From: Mansonella perstans
Taxonomy: Eukaryota > Nematoda > Chromadorea > Rhabditida > Onchocercidae
Length of the DNA stretch: 64,000 bases
Direction: 5' to 3'
NCBI GenBank assembly: GCA_037074765.1
Contig: JBAMDO010000056.1
Coordinates: forward strand, 62,001-126,000
Shown: one piece after another, positions 50,301 to 63,017 of the stretch
How the letters are laid out: each line of letters opens with the position of its first letter
Numbering within the stretch: the first letter of the stretch is position 1
Notes under the pieces: generated by a model
Told to the model about the DNA's origin: nothing
The model's database searches: none
Seen by the model: only the letters and a program-made list of their open reading frames with translations
Made by a program: the position numbers and the translations under genes

Positions 50301-53300
50301 CAAGCAAAAAAAATTTTTTTTGACATTTCAAGAATTCCATTGAGTGAAAAACTGTAAATCATTGAAATGAAAAAAAAGAAGGACGAAAGTATGAAGGGGC
50401 AAAAGTTCAAGCAAAACAGCAAAAACGCGGAACTATACACAAAAGCTTTTCACCCAACAGCTGCCACAACTAATTTAACAATTTAAGTAATGATTTCTTA
50501 AAACCACGATTGCGGCAAATTGTTTCACATAAAGGAAGCAAAAGTTGTGAAAGATCATTATCGACAAACTACTCGTCACGTCATAGAGCAAACAAAAAAA
50601 CTAGCGTGTTAACGTGATTCCACGTAAAAAAATAATGCTGATAACGATATTTTTCCGATAAACTTTTCAAGAATAATAAAGCACTATATGATTCGATCCT
50701 TTAACGTGGAATTCTCTTGATATAAACGTAAGACTACTGCATAATAGTATCTGAGAATTCTTATAAAAACTTCGTTTCTAAACATCGAAAAATCAACGGC
50801 AGCAATAGTAATAATAGCAATGACTGTTGTTAATAGAAATAGTATTAACAAAAGAAGTGTGAGAATGATGTTAAAAGAAGGAAAATTAGTGAATTAATTT
50901 ATGCTGACAGGTCAGAAATCTTTTTTTTAACAAAATTTGTGTGGATGTGATCGACAATGACAGGATCGAAGGGTACTTTTTCGGCACTTTCATCCTCTTT
51001 TTACGGGAGGGTCGGCCGCTCTCTTCATCCCGAAAATCCGCAATAGTTCTATTAACGCTAATTCGACGGTTGACTGCACATACATATATACACAAAAACA
51101 CACACACACACACACACACACATACACACACATACAAACATACACACACATGCATACTAAAATCATTTACATTGTCAATGCAGACGTGTTAAGTTTGACA
51201 GATAGAAGAAAGAGACCAAATGAAATTTGAATGTAAAGAATAACTTGAGATGATAAATTTAATTTTAAAGAAATGATAAATTTAATATTCATAATTTGTT
51301 AACTAATGCATATACAACAATGACATAAAATATCCTTTTTTTTATCAATGATTATGAGGAGCTTTTAAGAAGTCGACTGATTAACAAGTGATTAAGGATA
51401 ACATAAATCAAATAAAAGGGGCATTTAGTGATGCCATAATTAATATAATTCTTGCATTGTTTTTATTGGCATGCAATTAGAATCAAACAAACTATGGTTC
51501 AACGACAAAAAATTGATTTAAATTTCATCTGCAACAACACTTCTATATTTCAATCATTGATTTTCAGAAAATGATAGGTAATTTTAAAAATGGTTGTTTA
51601 ATGACTTGATGATTTCACTTTTTCCCTCAAATTTCTCTCCCCTCCAACTTTCTCTCATCCCTTCAATTGTCCAAAACGATGCATCAATTTCAAAGTACAA
51701 TCTCTTTTTTACTTCATGTTTTTCTAAAAAAAATGGCCATCGCCAAAAATAAATGTTGTATATTATAATTCAGTTTAAGCAGATGTCTACCCATTAAAAA
51801 CGAAACAAAACAACATTATTTCATTTAATTTCAGCAAAATTATTTTACGGAAGAAAATAAAGACCCTAAGAGCATTCAATTCACTGACCTACTTGCAGTT
51901 CATTTCTCGGAAAACGTTTCAGCTTATTGAGATCAAAAATCTTGAGTAAATAAAAACGAGCAACAAATGACAATTTGGAATTATTGATTTATACAAAACT
52001 TATTGAACTGAATTATGACAATTAGATCAACTTAAGCACATTTATTGGGACATCTAGAAATACTCAGTATTCATTTAATAAATTAATGACTTATTCTCAA
52101 TAGCAGGACGTATTTAACTGAATTTGAAAATTCGATACTTCACTAATTTTCTAATAAAATTTTCAACATGTGACTTTATTCCACCGAATCAATCGTTTTA
52201 CGACAGTCACACCATATCATGAAATCATTCCACTCTAAAGCAATTTTCAAAAATTCCCATAAACCAATCAGCTTTTTTTGACGAAGTGAGATAATAGATT
52301 GAGTTGGATGAGAAATTACGGCGTATTGAATTGCTGTAGTAGAATTGCAGTCCAAGTCTCTCTCTAGCCTTCCATATATTGGAAAGCAACAAAAAGGCTC
52401 CACCTTTACTTTATCTATTATTGAAATTGAGGACAGACGATTAACTATTACAGAATCTGAGAAGAATATTCAAATGAAAATAAAAAAGTCGATGTTAAAA
52501 ATTTAATTTAGTAGAAAAAAAAAAAAAAAAAACTATGAAAATCGATCAAATATCAACTAACGTTTAGGAAAGAGCAATATAAACGAAGAGATGTTGAAAA
52601 AAGTAATACAAACAGTAGGAGGAGAAAGAAATTGCTCCACATTTTATTTTAATTTCATAACTAATGCAAAGAGAAATTTTAAAATCTTAATCTAATAACT
52701 AGGCTTATGTACAGACTATCTCAAGGGCTGTACATTTTTGACAGTAATATCTTTATAAAGTCTCATTTTCTATTTTAAAGATGAATTTGTTTTTTTTTTT
52801 TTTTTTTTTTTGTCGCTAAATTGTTTCATTCGTTAATATAAGAAAACTGAATCGACTTGGAATAATACTATTCTGCATATTAAAATCATGAAATACTGCT
52901 TGTCATTTCGAAGCAATAATAGCATTTCTTATTATATTTCATAAGGTACGGGTGAGTTTCATTCTTTTAAATAATTATTGTAATCAAGAAAAAGGCATGA
53001 AAATAAGGAAAAATCTGGAGATATAATCTGATAAACTGCGATGACTAATTCAGCCGATAGTACGTTAAGTATGATATTCGAATAACTTCGACCAGTTAAA
53101 TTGCTTTGATGAAGAAGTACATCAAAGTTCTGCTCGAACTCGAAACAATCATCCTACGATGAAAATTTACTATATTTTTTGCTAACATTCAGCATATTTC
53201 AGTTATCATAACAACAAGTGAGCCATTACCGTATACTCTCTATCATTTGCTCTACATATCATAAGAGTTAATCTCAGATTATATTTATCGTTGCTCATTC

Positions 53301-55164
53301 ATTTACAACTGGATTTTTAAGTTACATCTATGATTCTTCAATGTAATTACTTTTCGGGTTCATAATATCAATTGCTATCCAAACAATATCATGAATAAGT
53401 TTTCAGATTCCTCTGAGAATATCAAAGAAATGTCCGTTTGCCTCTTCTCCTCCTCCTAGGTAGTATGATCCATTTGTCCTCTTCGATATCCGCCTCACTG
53501 TCAACTGTCAACCACCATGTGTCAAACATCCATCACGCTACCAATCTTTCTAATGGTAGCAATTTATACACACACAAACACAGATAACACGTACAGACAC
53601 AGGCAGATATAAATGAAGTGCGAAAATTAGATTTGCTGCAGTTTTTGTTCAACAACTGACATTTATCCGACACATACACATATGTTTGGACAGAGAAAGC
53701 AAGTCGGTTGAACGGATGAAGATACAGATGAGTATATAAAGGCTTCATATGATGTCAGAATAAATTGCGCACAAAGGTTCAAACGACCGGCTTTTATCAC
53801 CATCATGCTAACATCAATTATCATTTATAAACTTTACTAAGTACTATCCATAAGTATATACCATGGGAAATATGTATCCTTAATACTACAACATTATTAA
53901 TTTTCGCATGGATAACACCACTTCTGTCCTTTCAACCTTCTTCCACTCCTCCTCCTTTATCCCTCCACCTTTTCAATCGCTCCACCTTTACTTCTACCTC
54001 TTCTTCCTCCTCCTCTTCCTGATGGAATGAGATGGAGGAGGTCATCATCATTATCATCAGCATAATTTTAGAGTCAATCGCACAAAACTGCGACAACCGT
54101 CCTCTTCCATTCTTTTCCTCCTCCTTCTCCTCCTCCCATCTTTTAATGGATCACAAGAGTTGGCTGATTGGCTGGTTTGTCATTTATACATTAAACATAA
54201 ACAGCAACTAAGAATTCTTCCTTATCGAATTTCTTCTTCTTTTTTTTTTTTATTTTAATTTTTTTCCTCTTTTCAATTTATCATGAATAAGTATTTACTA
54301 TTCATCTTTTTATTTTCATCTCCATTCAACTTATCTTATTCATATTTTGCTGGAGATAAATCAATATTGTACTGGAAATTGGATCAGCTGCATTAGTACT
54401 ACACCATTTCATCCTCTCTGCATTTAAAAGGAAAAAAAAAAAAAGAAATTAACTGTTTCATACATAACATATATACGTGACAAGAACTTTTTCATCCCTA
54501 TTATATGTAGGAGACAGACGACAAGATACATTCACTACGACCTCTGTCCAATCCTACTCCTTCTCTTTTCCAATTTTTATGTTCAAAACTCACCGTATCC
54601 ATCAACTGTTCAAGTTACCAAATGAATGTTTTGTAAGAAACCAATAACTACATTTTGATCTAATAATGCCAGTACAAGTATCGCTATTATTATTATTATT
54701 ATTAACACTACCATTACTGCTATATTCAGCTGTTTGTTTAAGTATTATTTATTTAATTATTTGAATTCTCTTTATGATTACCCTGCAATTTATTCGCATT
54801 TGAAAATATACAATGATATGAAGTTATCTTAGTTAGGATGATAATTAAGGTAAGTTACTTGTAAGTACATTAAGGATGAATAAATACAATCTCTTCCCAG
54901 TTTTATTCTTTCTCAAATAGGCTATAAGTTACTGAAAACTACAATTCTGGCTACAGAAAGCATACCTCACTATGATTTTTCTCCTGCACCTTTGGTATCG
55001 GTTTTAGTTCCTCATTCATTTCACTAGTACCAAAGATTCGGAAATCAGCAATTTCCAGTTCATCATCATCTATCGTTGCATATGGGCAACGAATATTTCC
55101 AGCATCATCTTCAGCGGTTGTCTATAAAAATTCCTTCACATTCCTTTAATCTTTCAATATAATG

Positions 55165-55202
<38 letters not shown>

Positions 55203-55904
55203 TAATTTTCGATAGAATATGTATATATGAAATATGATGGACACTAACGGTAAACTTCACCAAATAGCGAGCAGCTTTAGCACTGATGGGAAAAGTTCTC
55301 CTCTGCTCCCATCATTCCCCTATTTTGTTTGCTGTATCGTGATTTATTCGCATGATTATTTGTAGTGATGTGATTCTTGCATCAAACAGTTGTTACACAG
55401 GGTTAAATGATCCTTTCCTTCTATATTGCCTTTGTCATTTTGAAATTTTTTTAACCGATATGCCTGATTTTCATAATTTTCAAATTTATTAATAATTTGT
55501 AGAATTCATAACTCATTACTAACTAATCTTTGACCATTGATAGCAAAAACAATTAGATAAAGTTATGGAGATCAAATCTCAGTAAAGCTATAAGAATAGT
55601 TACTATGAAAAAAGACCTTATTTGATGGATGGAATTTTTCAAGCCATTAAAAATGAACGGGATTATTGATTTGAAACATGCGCATTATAACATTTGGAGA
55701 ACACTGACTTACTGAGAAATTTCAACATTGAAAAACATTTCAATAGCATTATTTTAGACGTAAAAAAAAAAGTTCGATGATTGGCAGCCAACTTTTGTAA
55801 TAGCTAGCAAGATTACTTACCTTTACATTTCGTATTGCTTTGAAAACCGAAGACTTGAGACCGTCTGGACTTAGAAATCTTCCACAATTTGATTCTTTTT
55901 GCAT
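46408..55904 (-). CDS. Sosondowah (SOWAH) family ankyrin-repeat protein
   Basis: Exons in gene order: 55821-55904, 54966-55121, 49687-49809, 49242-49370, 49031-49033, 48867-48942, 48535-48600, 46408-46622. They join in phase to 852 nt, 283 residues. Two ankyrin repeats are clear: HGYSGLHYAAKNGHTSVLRF (about residues 133-152, ending GADIN) and SGYTPLHLAAIGKQLEVISI (from 166), then DYSGHNYEYYL. This G-Y-x-x-LH-x-AAK, GYTPLHLAA and Y-x-A-x-x-x-x-DYSG order is the signature of SOWAH proteins, adaptor-like proteins of poorly known function. The N-terminal 80 residues are acidic (TIDDDELEIADFRIF), and the conserved helix before the repeats is present (WIQTCSVGDLQAVGMLVKEK). The C-terminus is basic. 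Human SOWAH proteins are longer (roughly 460-550 residues) and a 5' exon could be missing. One exon is 3 nt long, and exon 49242-49370 uses an AAG acceptor. Confidence 0.88.
47399..48534. other. Remainder of the last SOWAH intron
   Basis: AT-rich intronic DNA beyond the tentative plus-strand gene. If the donor at 48533-48534 were not used, the SOWAH frame would run to TAA at 48491-48493 and give a shorter C-terminus. Confidence 0.55.
49031..49033 (-). other. 3-nt microexon (GCC, Ala) of SOWAH
   Basis: The minus strand reads TTTTTTTTCAG-GCC-GTAAGT, ideal splice sites around three bases. Including the alanine gives GADINLQT-A-SGYTPLHLAA, which restores the exact spacing between GADxN and GxTPLHLAA in an ankyrin repeat. 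Skipping it keeps the frame but leaves the loop one residue short. Confidence 0.75.
49810..52175. other. SOWAH intron 2, distal half
   Basis: No supported exon. Contains a (CA)n tract at 51076-51152 whose two-strand ORFs are repeat translations, and several A/T homopolymers. Confidence 0.55.
51076..51152. repeat. (CA)n microsatellite
   Basis: CACA repeats with TACA interruptions over about 75 bases. Confidence 0.93.
52176..52456 (-). other. Orphan exon-like open frame in SOWAH intron 2
   Basis: After a good acceptor (TTCTTCTCAG) 92 open codons run to TAA at 52176-52178, with mixed protein-like composition (KKLIGLWEFLKIALEWNDFM, MIWCDCRKTIDSVE). The frame needs a phase-1 donor upstream, so it does not join SOWAH exon 2, which ends in phase 0. 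It could be the last exon of an unrecognised nested minus-strand gene, an alternative SOWAH end using another donor, or chance. No family was recognised. Confidence 0.3.
52457..54965. other. SOWAH intron 2, proximal half
   Basis: No supported exon. Contains poly-T (about 52792-52811), a CA/TA-rich patch near 53567-53600 and a strongly pyrimidine-rich stretch with TCC/CTC motifs at 53930-54140. Confidence 0.55.
53930..54140. repeat. Pyrimidine-rich TCC/CTT low-complexity tract
   Basis: The plus strand is dominated by CTCCTCC, CTTCTT and TCCTCC words, interrupted by a purine-rich patch near 54022-54042. Confidence 0.75.
55171..55195. repeat. Poly-T tract in SOWAH intron 1
   Basis: An unbroken run of about 25 T on the plus strand, about 50 bases upstream of SOWAH exon 2 in the gene's direction. 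Confidence 0.9.
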
Positions 55905-58685
55905 CTTTCAAAACTACTCTGCAACAATCTCTGAGCATACTTTCTTCAATTTCCAATGAAGCAATTAATTCCGTTCAAGCGCTTCGTAATGAATCAATTA
56001 ATTTTGGTTCGAAAGTAATTAATTGAAGGCTTCTGGTGATTTCGTAGATGTAGTTTAAATAATCAATCAAATAATTAATGAATTTTGCACATGTCAGAAT
56101 TACCAGCTAAACTGTATTTATATGATTGTAAATTTTTATCATACATAATTTATCAAACGGTAAAACTGTTATTTTAGAATTCAGTCAAAATTAATTTGAA
56201 ATATGTTAAAGTACACGATGTAAGTGGTGAGGAAAGATATCATAAAAATTATCAAGGACATCGATTTCAAATCGATCTATTGTGATATCCCGCTGGGATA
56301 TGGGTAACAGTAATACAAATTCGTGATGTATTTATTCCATGTTTGAAATTTCGAATGACATATGTAATACGGATCTATATGCACATAAATTTTTTCTCTA
56401 TGGTAAATTATGTATATTTACAGAAATTATTGGGTATTATAATTTCGAAATTCTACTATCTCATTCGCAGGAAACCGTTTAGCTTACTATCATCAAAAGT
56501 AAAGTAAGTCTGAAATGGAAAAATATATGAATTAACTTTAAGATTTGTGATGATAAAAATTAAAATACTTTAGAAAAATCCCTAATTCTCATGTTATATT
56601 AAAACAAGGCAGTAATAGTAGCAATAGTAGTAGTAATAAGAGCAGGACTAGTGATAGTTAACAGTTGAAAGTTCAGATTTGAGAATGAATGAATGATAGC
56701 AATGGTAATCTTCCGTTGACCTTAGCTCTTTTCTTAATTTAATCCTGGTGGTGCCTGTCGTTTTCTACAGATATATTTCATTTATAGCGGAAACTTGATG
56801 ATTTCACGATAAATCATTATAACTTTGCTAGCCTAGAAACATCAATAAAAATCGTTCGTTGCAAATTGCAAAAGCATTTGCAAATCTTCGAACCAGCAGG
56901 TATGTAGAAATATAAATTCCAATGTTCTAACAACATCATTGGTTTATTATCTTCTTCCAATCCACATAATTTGAAATCATTAAGATGGAAATTAAGATGC
57001 AAATCATTAAGATTTCCACATATAATAAATTTACTATCTATACGCAATAATTAAATTTTAATTACATAATTTCTCCATTAAATTTCTTCATTTAATCGTT
57101 GCGGTAAACTCCGCGGGATTAATTATATTTGCTAATGATCGGTAATCATTATCATTTTCAAATATTACTACAAATTTATATGTTTATATGGGCGGATACT
57201 TTACACTAATCATAGCTTTGATACCACTTTACACCTTAATGGATATGTCGCTCATTCTTTGAACGTTGTTGAACTGTGCCCTTAGTAATTTAGATGTTAA
57301 ATAATAATTAGAGATAGATAAACTGAACATGTCTTTCTTTTGTCCTGTTTTTATATAATTGAAATTGGAAATGATCAGAACAAGAAGTAAAGAAAGATGA
57401 ATGAAGAGATTTTATTGTCTCTTATCCCTTTTCAGGTTGCTTTCCTTCTTATCATTCTTCTAACTTCTCTCAATCTTATCATCCTTCTTTCTTTCACTCA
57501 TCATCCTTCAATAATGACAACAACTATCATGGTAATATAGCAATAACAGCACTCGATTCCCTAACCCATTGGGTATAAAATATCATTGAGGATAGTGTGA
57601 ACATATGTTCAACACTTCCTTCTTAACTGGTAATTTATCTTACAAGTGACCCCTACCCTTATTTCTACTACCTACGATACTGATATATCTTATGGTTATT
57701 TCCTGAATCACCACTGTCTAAGTCATTAACCAAGGGCTATCTTTGATACAACCGACCAAAGAATGCTAAATGGTGATAACGTGTTAAATTCTCTTTTCCT
57801 GCTTTTTGAAAATAAATGATTAAATTTTCTAATACAAACACTCATTTCACTATCAAAATTATGCTTAACATGTATTTTCTTGCTCTTTATTAGAAATAGT
57901 GCAATGGTTCAATCTCCATTACCAATGATATTCTAGGAGATTTTTACTCTGAGATGTAGCAAACAGTTCCAATACGATTTCTACTGTACAGCATTAATTC
58001 TCTTAATTAGTATATCACGATATTATTTTAACCTATTTCATCCAATGCAATATTAGTAGCTAAAAACATGGTAAAATTCTTCTAATAAAAAAAAAAAACT
58101 ATTTCTAAAGCTTACATATTTAGTGAGTGTTGCCTTTCTAATGTAATTTTAGTACAGAATGGCTTTTCTGAAAATTTTTTCTGAAAATATTAATAATACT
58201 CGAATCAAATCATCAATTATATTTCTCTAGTTAATAACACACATAAACAGTGATATCTTTCAGTAGTGACAATTAGATTTTGATAATCAGCAATGCTTCA
58301 ATTAGTCTGCTTGCGGCTTATCAGTTTTGAATATCTGAGATTTTTGAAATGCTTGTTGCTGTCGCGGCTGCTCAGAAGAAGCCTACTTATTTGCTTCGAC
58401 TTGATGAATAAGGATGATATAAGGGTGAGAGTTAACGAGGAGAGGCCGAAGGCAAACACACTCAATTTTCCGAACTATAAAATGCATTTAACGAAAGATG
58501 AAAAGAAGATGGAGAAAGCTTAGCATTTTTCACTTCTATCAGCAAATTCTAATCTGCTTACTAATCCTGAAATGTCTTTGCATGTTATCATGAATTCCTG
58601 ACTACCTATCTATTAACCCATCGTACTTCCTCAACAATCATCTTATCTGCTTATTGTATGAGTAGATACAATAAGTTCATAAATA
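55905..58685. other. Gene-free region upstream of SOWAH
   Basis: No supported exon. It includes the SOWAH 5' flank. The plus ORF at 58293-58523 has a less AT-rich, basic reading frame (RVRVNEERPKANTLNFPNYK) after a TCAG, but no partner exon. The minus ORF at 56817-57047 contains a short internal repeat (AATCATTAAGAT) and looks like chance. Confidence 0.45.
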
Positions 58686-58731
58686 AATCAATTATGATAT
58701 GACAAAAATATTTGCCATATCATAATTGATT
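58686..58731. repeat. Perfect 16-bp inverted repeat
   Basis: Arms AATCAATTATGATATG (58686-58701) and CATATCATAATTGATT (58716-58731) around a 14-nt loop. Confidence 0.88.
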
Positions 58732-59970
58732 GTAGGATTTTAACTTTATGTGAATTAATTCAATCCAAATTTAATCAGGTTTGAGCGAAATTTTCTAAAT
58801 TAGCGCATTTGCAGAATCTTTGGAATCAATAATTCTTCTTCTCTTTTATTCTTTGATATTGCAGCTTACATATATGTACAACAAAATTTATCTCTTCTTC
58901 CTTACACTATTTGCGGCAGCTTTCCAAAAATCAAGCAAGCTTTCATCAATCTTTCCAATCGACTAAATACCTGCCAGAGATAATTTCTTTCTTTCTCTTT
59001 TTTCCGTCTTCTTTAAAATAAAATGAAAAAATCTATCAAATTTGGAGTAGGTGTGAAATTTGCTATAGAGCAGAAAAATTTTCAAAATTCACCAATTAAC
59101 CATCTTAACGGAATCTAAAAAGCGTCAATTAATCAATCAAATTGAAGATAAAAATATTGCTTTAAACAATAAACAGTAGGAATTTCATCATAGACACATA
59201 CTTAAATTATTATCAGCAATGGAACTATTATTTTATTCGCTCTTGGGAAAAAAACTTCAAAAATCTGCCATCCACTACTTTGCTGTGTAAAATAATTAGT
59301 TATATGTATACATATATCTATACAATTCCTTATGATACTAATTAATTAACAAATTCATTTAACTAATTGATCAATTAACTAATAAATGAATGCATTTTTG
59401 CAAGCATTTACGCATACAAATTACGACTACACATATTAATGATATATGAATGTAAGTTCATGCATAAAGCAAATTCCAAAAATTTCAAATCAAAAATATT
59501 CTCACTGGCTATGTGTCATACGATGCATGCAACAAATAAACACATCATTATTATGATAACAAAACGGCATGATTATCATATATCATATTACAATGATCAG
59601 TCATTCATGGACAATGACGGTGACGATAACGATAATATTTGCTCATAATTCGACCGTACCTATTAATATATGCAACACGGACGTTTCCTTTGCCGTATAT
59701 GTGTATCAGTAAGTATATATTACAAAAGCAAAAGCTAATAACGATTAGATATGTAACAATCATAGTCTATATTTGATTGCAATTTTTAGTTAATATGCGC
59801 TAATTGGTGTTAATTGCTGATGCGAATATGTTGAAGACTTGTGAAAGAAAATTCATTACGTTAATGTCAATTATTATTATTGATTTCGGCAATAATTCAA
59901 AGCTAGATTAATTATTTCAAATTCAAATTATATTTATTGTTTTTCGATGGAATTCTACGCTTAGTGGAAA
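58732..59970. other. Gene-free interval
   Basis: AT-rich sequence with no supported exon. The plus ORF 59439-59648 has an ATG but no other support. Confidence 0.5.
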
Positions 59971-60018
59971 TCTTTCATTTACATTATAAATTAATTAACT
60001 TATAATGTAAATGAAAGA
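59971..60018. repeat. Perfect 19-bp inverted repeat
   Basis: Arms TCTTTCATTTACATTATAA (59971-59989) and TTATAATGTAAATGAAAGA (60000-60018) around the 10-nt loop ATTAATTAAC. It is the longest perfect hairpin noticed in the window. No flanking target-site duplication was identified. Confidence 0.9.
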
Positions 60019-61430
60019 AATAGAAAAGAAATATTTGTGGGATGTATTGCTCTAAGAAACGTTTGCAAGCATGCATGCAATGAAATTTTAATAGATTTCC
60101 AAAAACAATAAATTACAACTAACCAATGTATACTTATTTAACTGATAGGTATGGAAAATTCGTAACATGTAACTGGCTTTACTGTTTTCTGCATTTGACT
60201 GATAGAGTACTTCTGAATTATCATCATATCATAGCTTATTGGTTCAAATGATAAGTTTAAGCAAGTGAATAGCTAATCATCATATCATCTTGATGTTTCA
60301 TCAAGTTTTTCTTTTCATACTCTTTTGAATATCAATTTTTTCAAAAATATTCCTTATAAGATAACTTCAAACTAATCATCTACTATATACTTGGATAAAT
60401 TATTGGCAATTTAACAAATCATTTTGTTTATAATAAATAGAAAGGAAAAGTATGTCAATGTAAAAGAATTTTCATGTTTATTATTTATATCCAGAAAGGT
60501 ATCATATATTATAATATAAACTCCTGAAATGGAATATATCACTAGAAGATGAAGGATTAAGATGATTGAACAATAGGATTAGTTAATGCAGAATAGATAA
60601 TTTATAGATTTATTTAGGATTATTCACAAACGGTTTTATTTGTTTTTTCAAACAAAGGATGTAAATGATGCAATGAAGCAAATTGTGCAGTTTTCTGATG
60701 ATTTGGCTCTTAATAAATGGAGCTATGGGAATAATGATTCATTTTTACTAATCTATAACAATTGAAACACTTGAAAATTTCAAGCTAAATGGATAATTGA
60801 TGAGGATTAGAGGTGTATGGAACATATTCAAACATACTTCACTTTTCCCATGAATCATCATCAATAATGTTAATCAGGTGTGGTTGCTTCATTTGTTTTC
60901 ATGCTTATTCATATATCAACAGTTAATAGCTTATGCAAAAATTTATTTTTGATTTAATGATAATATTATTATTACCGATTAGATACATTTAAGCAAATAA
61001 ACGATTGATAGATGAAATGTAATGGATTTTTTTTTTTTTTTTTTTTTTAAAAGACTAATACCATTAATTGAATTAAAATAACATTTAGGTCATTTCTACC
61101 TGAAAAATAATTTATAACAAATGTTCAGCTTTTGCAATCATAAGTAGTAAGATAACCTTTCAAATAATAGTAGCTAATAAATAATTAGTGAGAGAGATTG
61201 CATAGGATGACCTTGTTATGATAATTATCAATTTTAGCAATAAAAAAATTTGAAAGTAAAAAGAAAACTAATTGAAATAATAATACAGATATTATAATAA
61301 CACAATACTGATTAGGAAAATTTCCACTAAACTTCCCGGACATCATTGTATAAAGTAATTTGAGGATTTCAATTTCAACAATTATTACTGACATCCTCAT
61401 CCTTCATCAAACGCTCAATCATTATACATT
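60019..61430. other. Gene-free interval
   Basis: AT-rich DNA with a poly-T run at about 61028-61048. The minus ORF 61185-61400 is hydrophobic and lacks splice or start support. Confidence 0.5.
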
Positions 61431-62095
61431 GATGATCCGAAATGCCCTATAACTTTTGTTAAGTGTAGTCCAGGATTGGCCATACATATCATTCCCAAAA
61501 AGGGACGTATAGTATCAGTGATGAATTCCCCCGCCATCTAAGAAAAACCTTCCGATTTGGAGATAATATATAATCATTATCTTTCATCACTTCATTTTTA
61601 CCAAAATTGTTTGCTCCGTACCTGACACTTGAATCAGACTAGATATATTTTAAAACTCTCGTAAACTGAACTCTGACCCTTGACAAGCAAAATTTTTTCT
61701 TGCCGCGTATTTTAGGAAAACTTTAAAGGAAAACATTACACAACAATAATGATATCATACACCAATACTTTACGAAATCATACAAATAAATCACTATAGG
61801 AGACCACCAGAATCCCACACCGTGAATCTCCTGTCCACCCCGCAGAACCAGAGAAGAAAGAATGATCATCAGGAAAATTGCCGGTAGTAAAAATTTTTGA
61901 AAAAATTTTTCACCGAAATACTATTATCGTCGTGAAACACAATTTTGTACGAAGGAGCGCTCCTGTGGGACACATTCTGCTGAGCTATCGCATTTATCGA
62001 TATCTTCCCATTACTGCTACCATACTACTGTTGAATGAAATTGCACGGGATGGAGAAGACCTGTTAATCCCTACTGATAAGGGTTGAAGTGATAA
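61431..62095. other. Island of less AT-rich sequence of unknown origin
   Basis: Compared with its surroundings this stretch is richer in C and G (for example CCTGTCCACCCCGCAGAACC near 61830). It holds a 70-codon plus frame (61878-62087) whose first codon is not ATG, and another short frame near 61460-61560. It may be the remains of an old transposon, a decayed exon or transferred DNA. No terminal repeats or known motifs were seen. Confidence 0.3.
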
Positions 62096-62792
62096 GATAA
62101 GCTACTTAATAAACAACATTGATGTATCTAAATTTGTAATTTTTTCGATAAAACAAAAAGAAAAACTTGCCGTTGATTCGTTTGGAAATGTCCTTTGATA
62201 AGACTTATTTCTTATAACTGATAATATAATGCTTGATGATGAATTAAACTGATAACAACTTACCATTATTTCTTGTCAAGGCTTATGACAACATTTGATA
62301 AAGTGTTTCCTAAATAGATTGAAAAGAATTAAATTTTTTTTGCCATTTCCTTTTTTTTCTTAACAATCATTTTATTCTTTCAGAAGTTATTGATTTTAGA
62401 AAAATAGTGGAAAGAGAGGAAAAAAAGGAAGTTTTAAATGAAAATGTTTACACGTAGATGAAGGTGATATGTAGTTTGTGTAGCAAAAGTGAAACTTTAA
62501 ACGAGTTCTTTTTTGACATCAATATCACGTGATTTCAACAATGACGAGCATTTTCTAATAAATTGCTTACAAATTTTTTCTATTGTGATTTAATTTTCAT
62601 TTTATGTTTTTTATTAAAATATTATAAATTGAAAAGTAAGATTTTTTGACTTCTATTGATATTTCGAAAGTTACTTCCATCATATCAAACAATAGCTTTG
62701 TAGCATCTACATCGAAGCGATGTTCAGTTTAAAGCATCTCGTATTCGTCCGTTACCTGTTTTTCGTTCCATTTATGTTGCCGCTGTGTCTCA

Positions 62793-63017
62793 TCAGACAA
62801 ATATATATTTTAATTCTATTTGCATATGGATAAGAATAGAAGATCTATCTTTTTTCCAATCTATCTTTTTTAATTCTTTCAGCGATAAATTTTGAAAAGT
62901 TTTGAAACCAGCTTTAATGATGATTTCATAATGACGTATAAACCGGTTTCTATGTTGATCAAAAAGATCACTGACATAACATTGCAAAGTTCTAAATATT
63001 TGTAGAAATTTAGACAT
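62793..63017 (-). CDS. Small hypothetical ORF
   Basis: An ATG-started frame of 74 codons with mixed, protein-like composition (LFDQHRNRFIRHYEIIIKAG, LSLKELKKIDWKKDRSSI), ending at TGA 62793-62795. No signal peptide, membrane segment or known domain was recognised. It could instead be part of an exon of a gene that continues upstream. The neighbouring sequence gives no further exon, and chance remains possible in DNA this AT-rich. Confidence 0.25.
   Translation of the reverse strand: MSKFLQIFRTLQCYVSDLFDQHRNRFIRHYEIIIKAGFKTFQNLSLKELKKIDWKKDRSSILIHMQIELKYIFV

Noticed and set aside
50886..51192. Overlapping ORFs on both strands
   Set aside because: They depend on the (CA)n tract and lack splice or start support.
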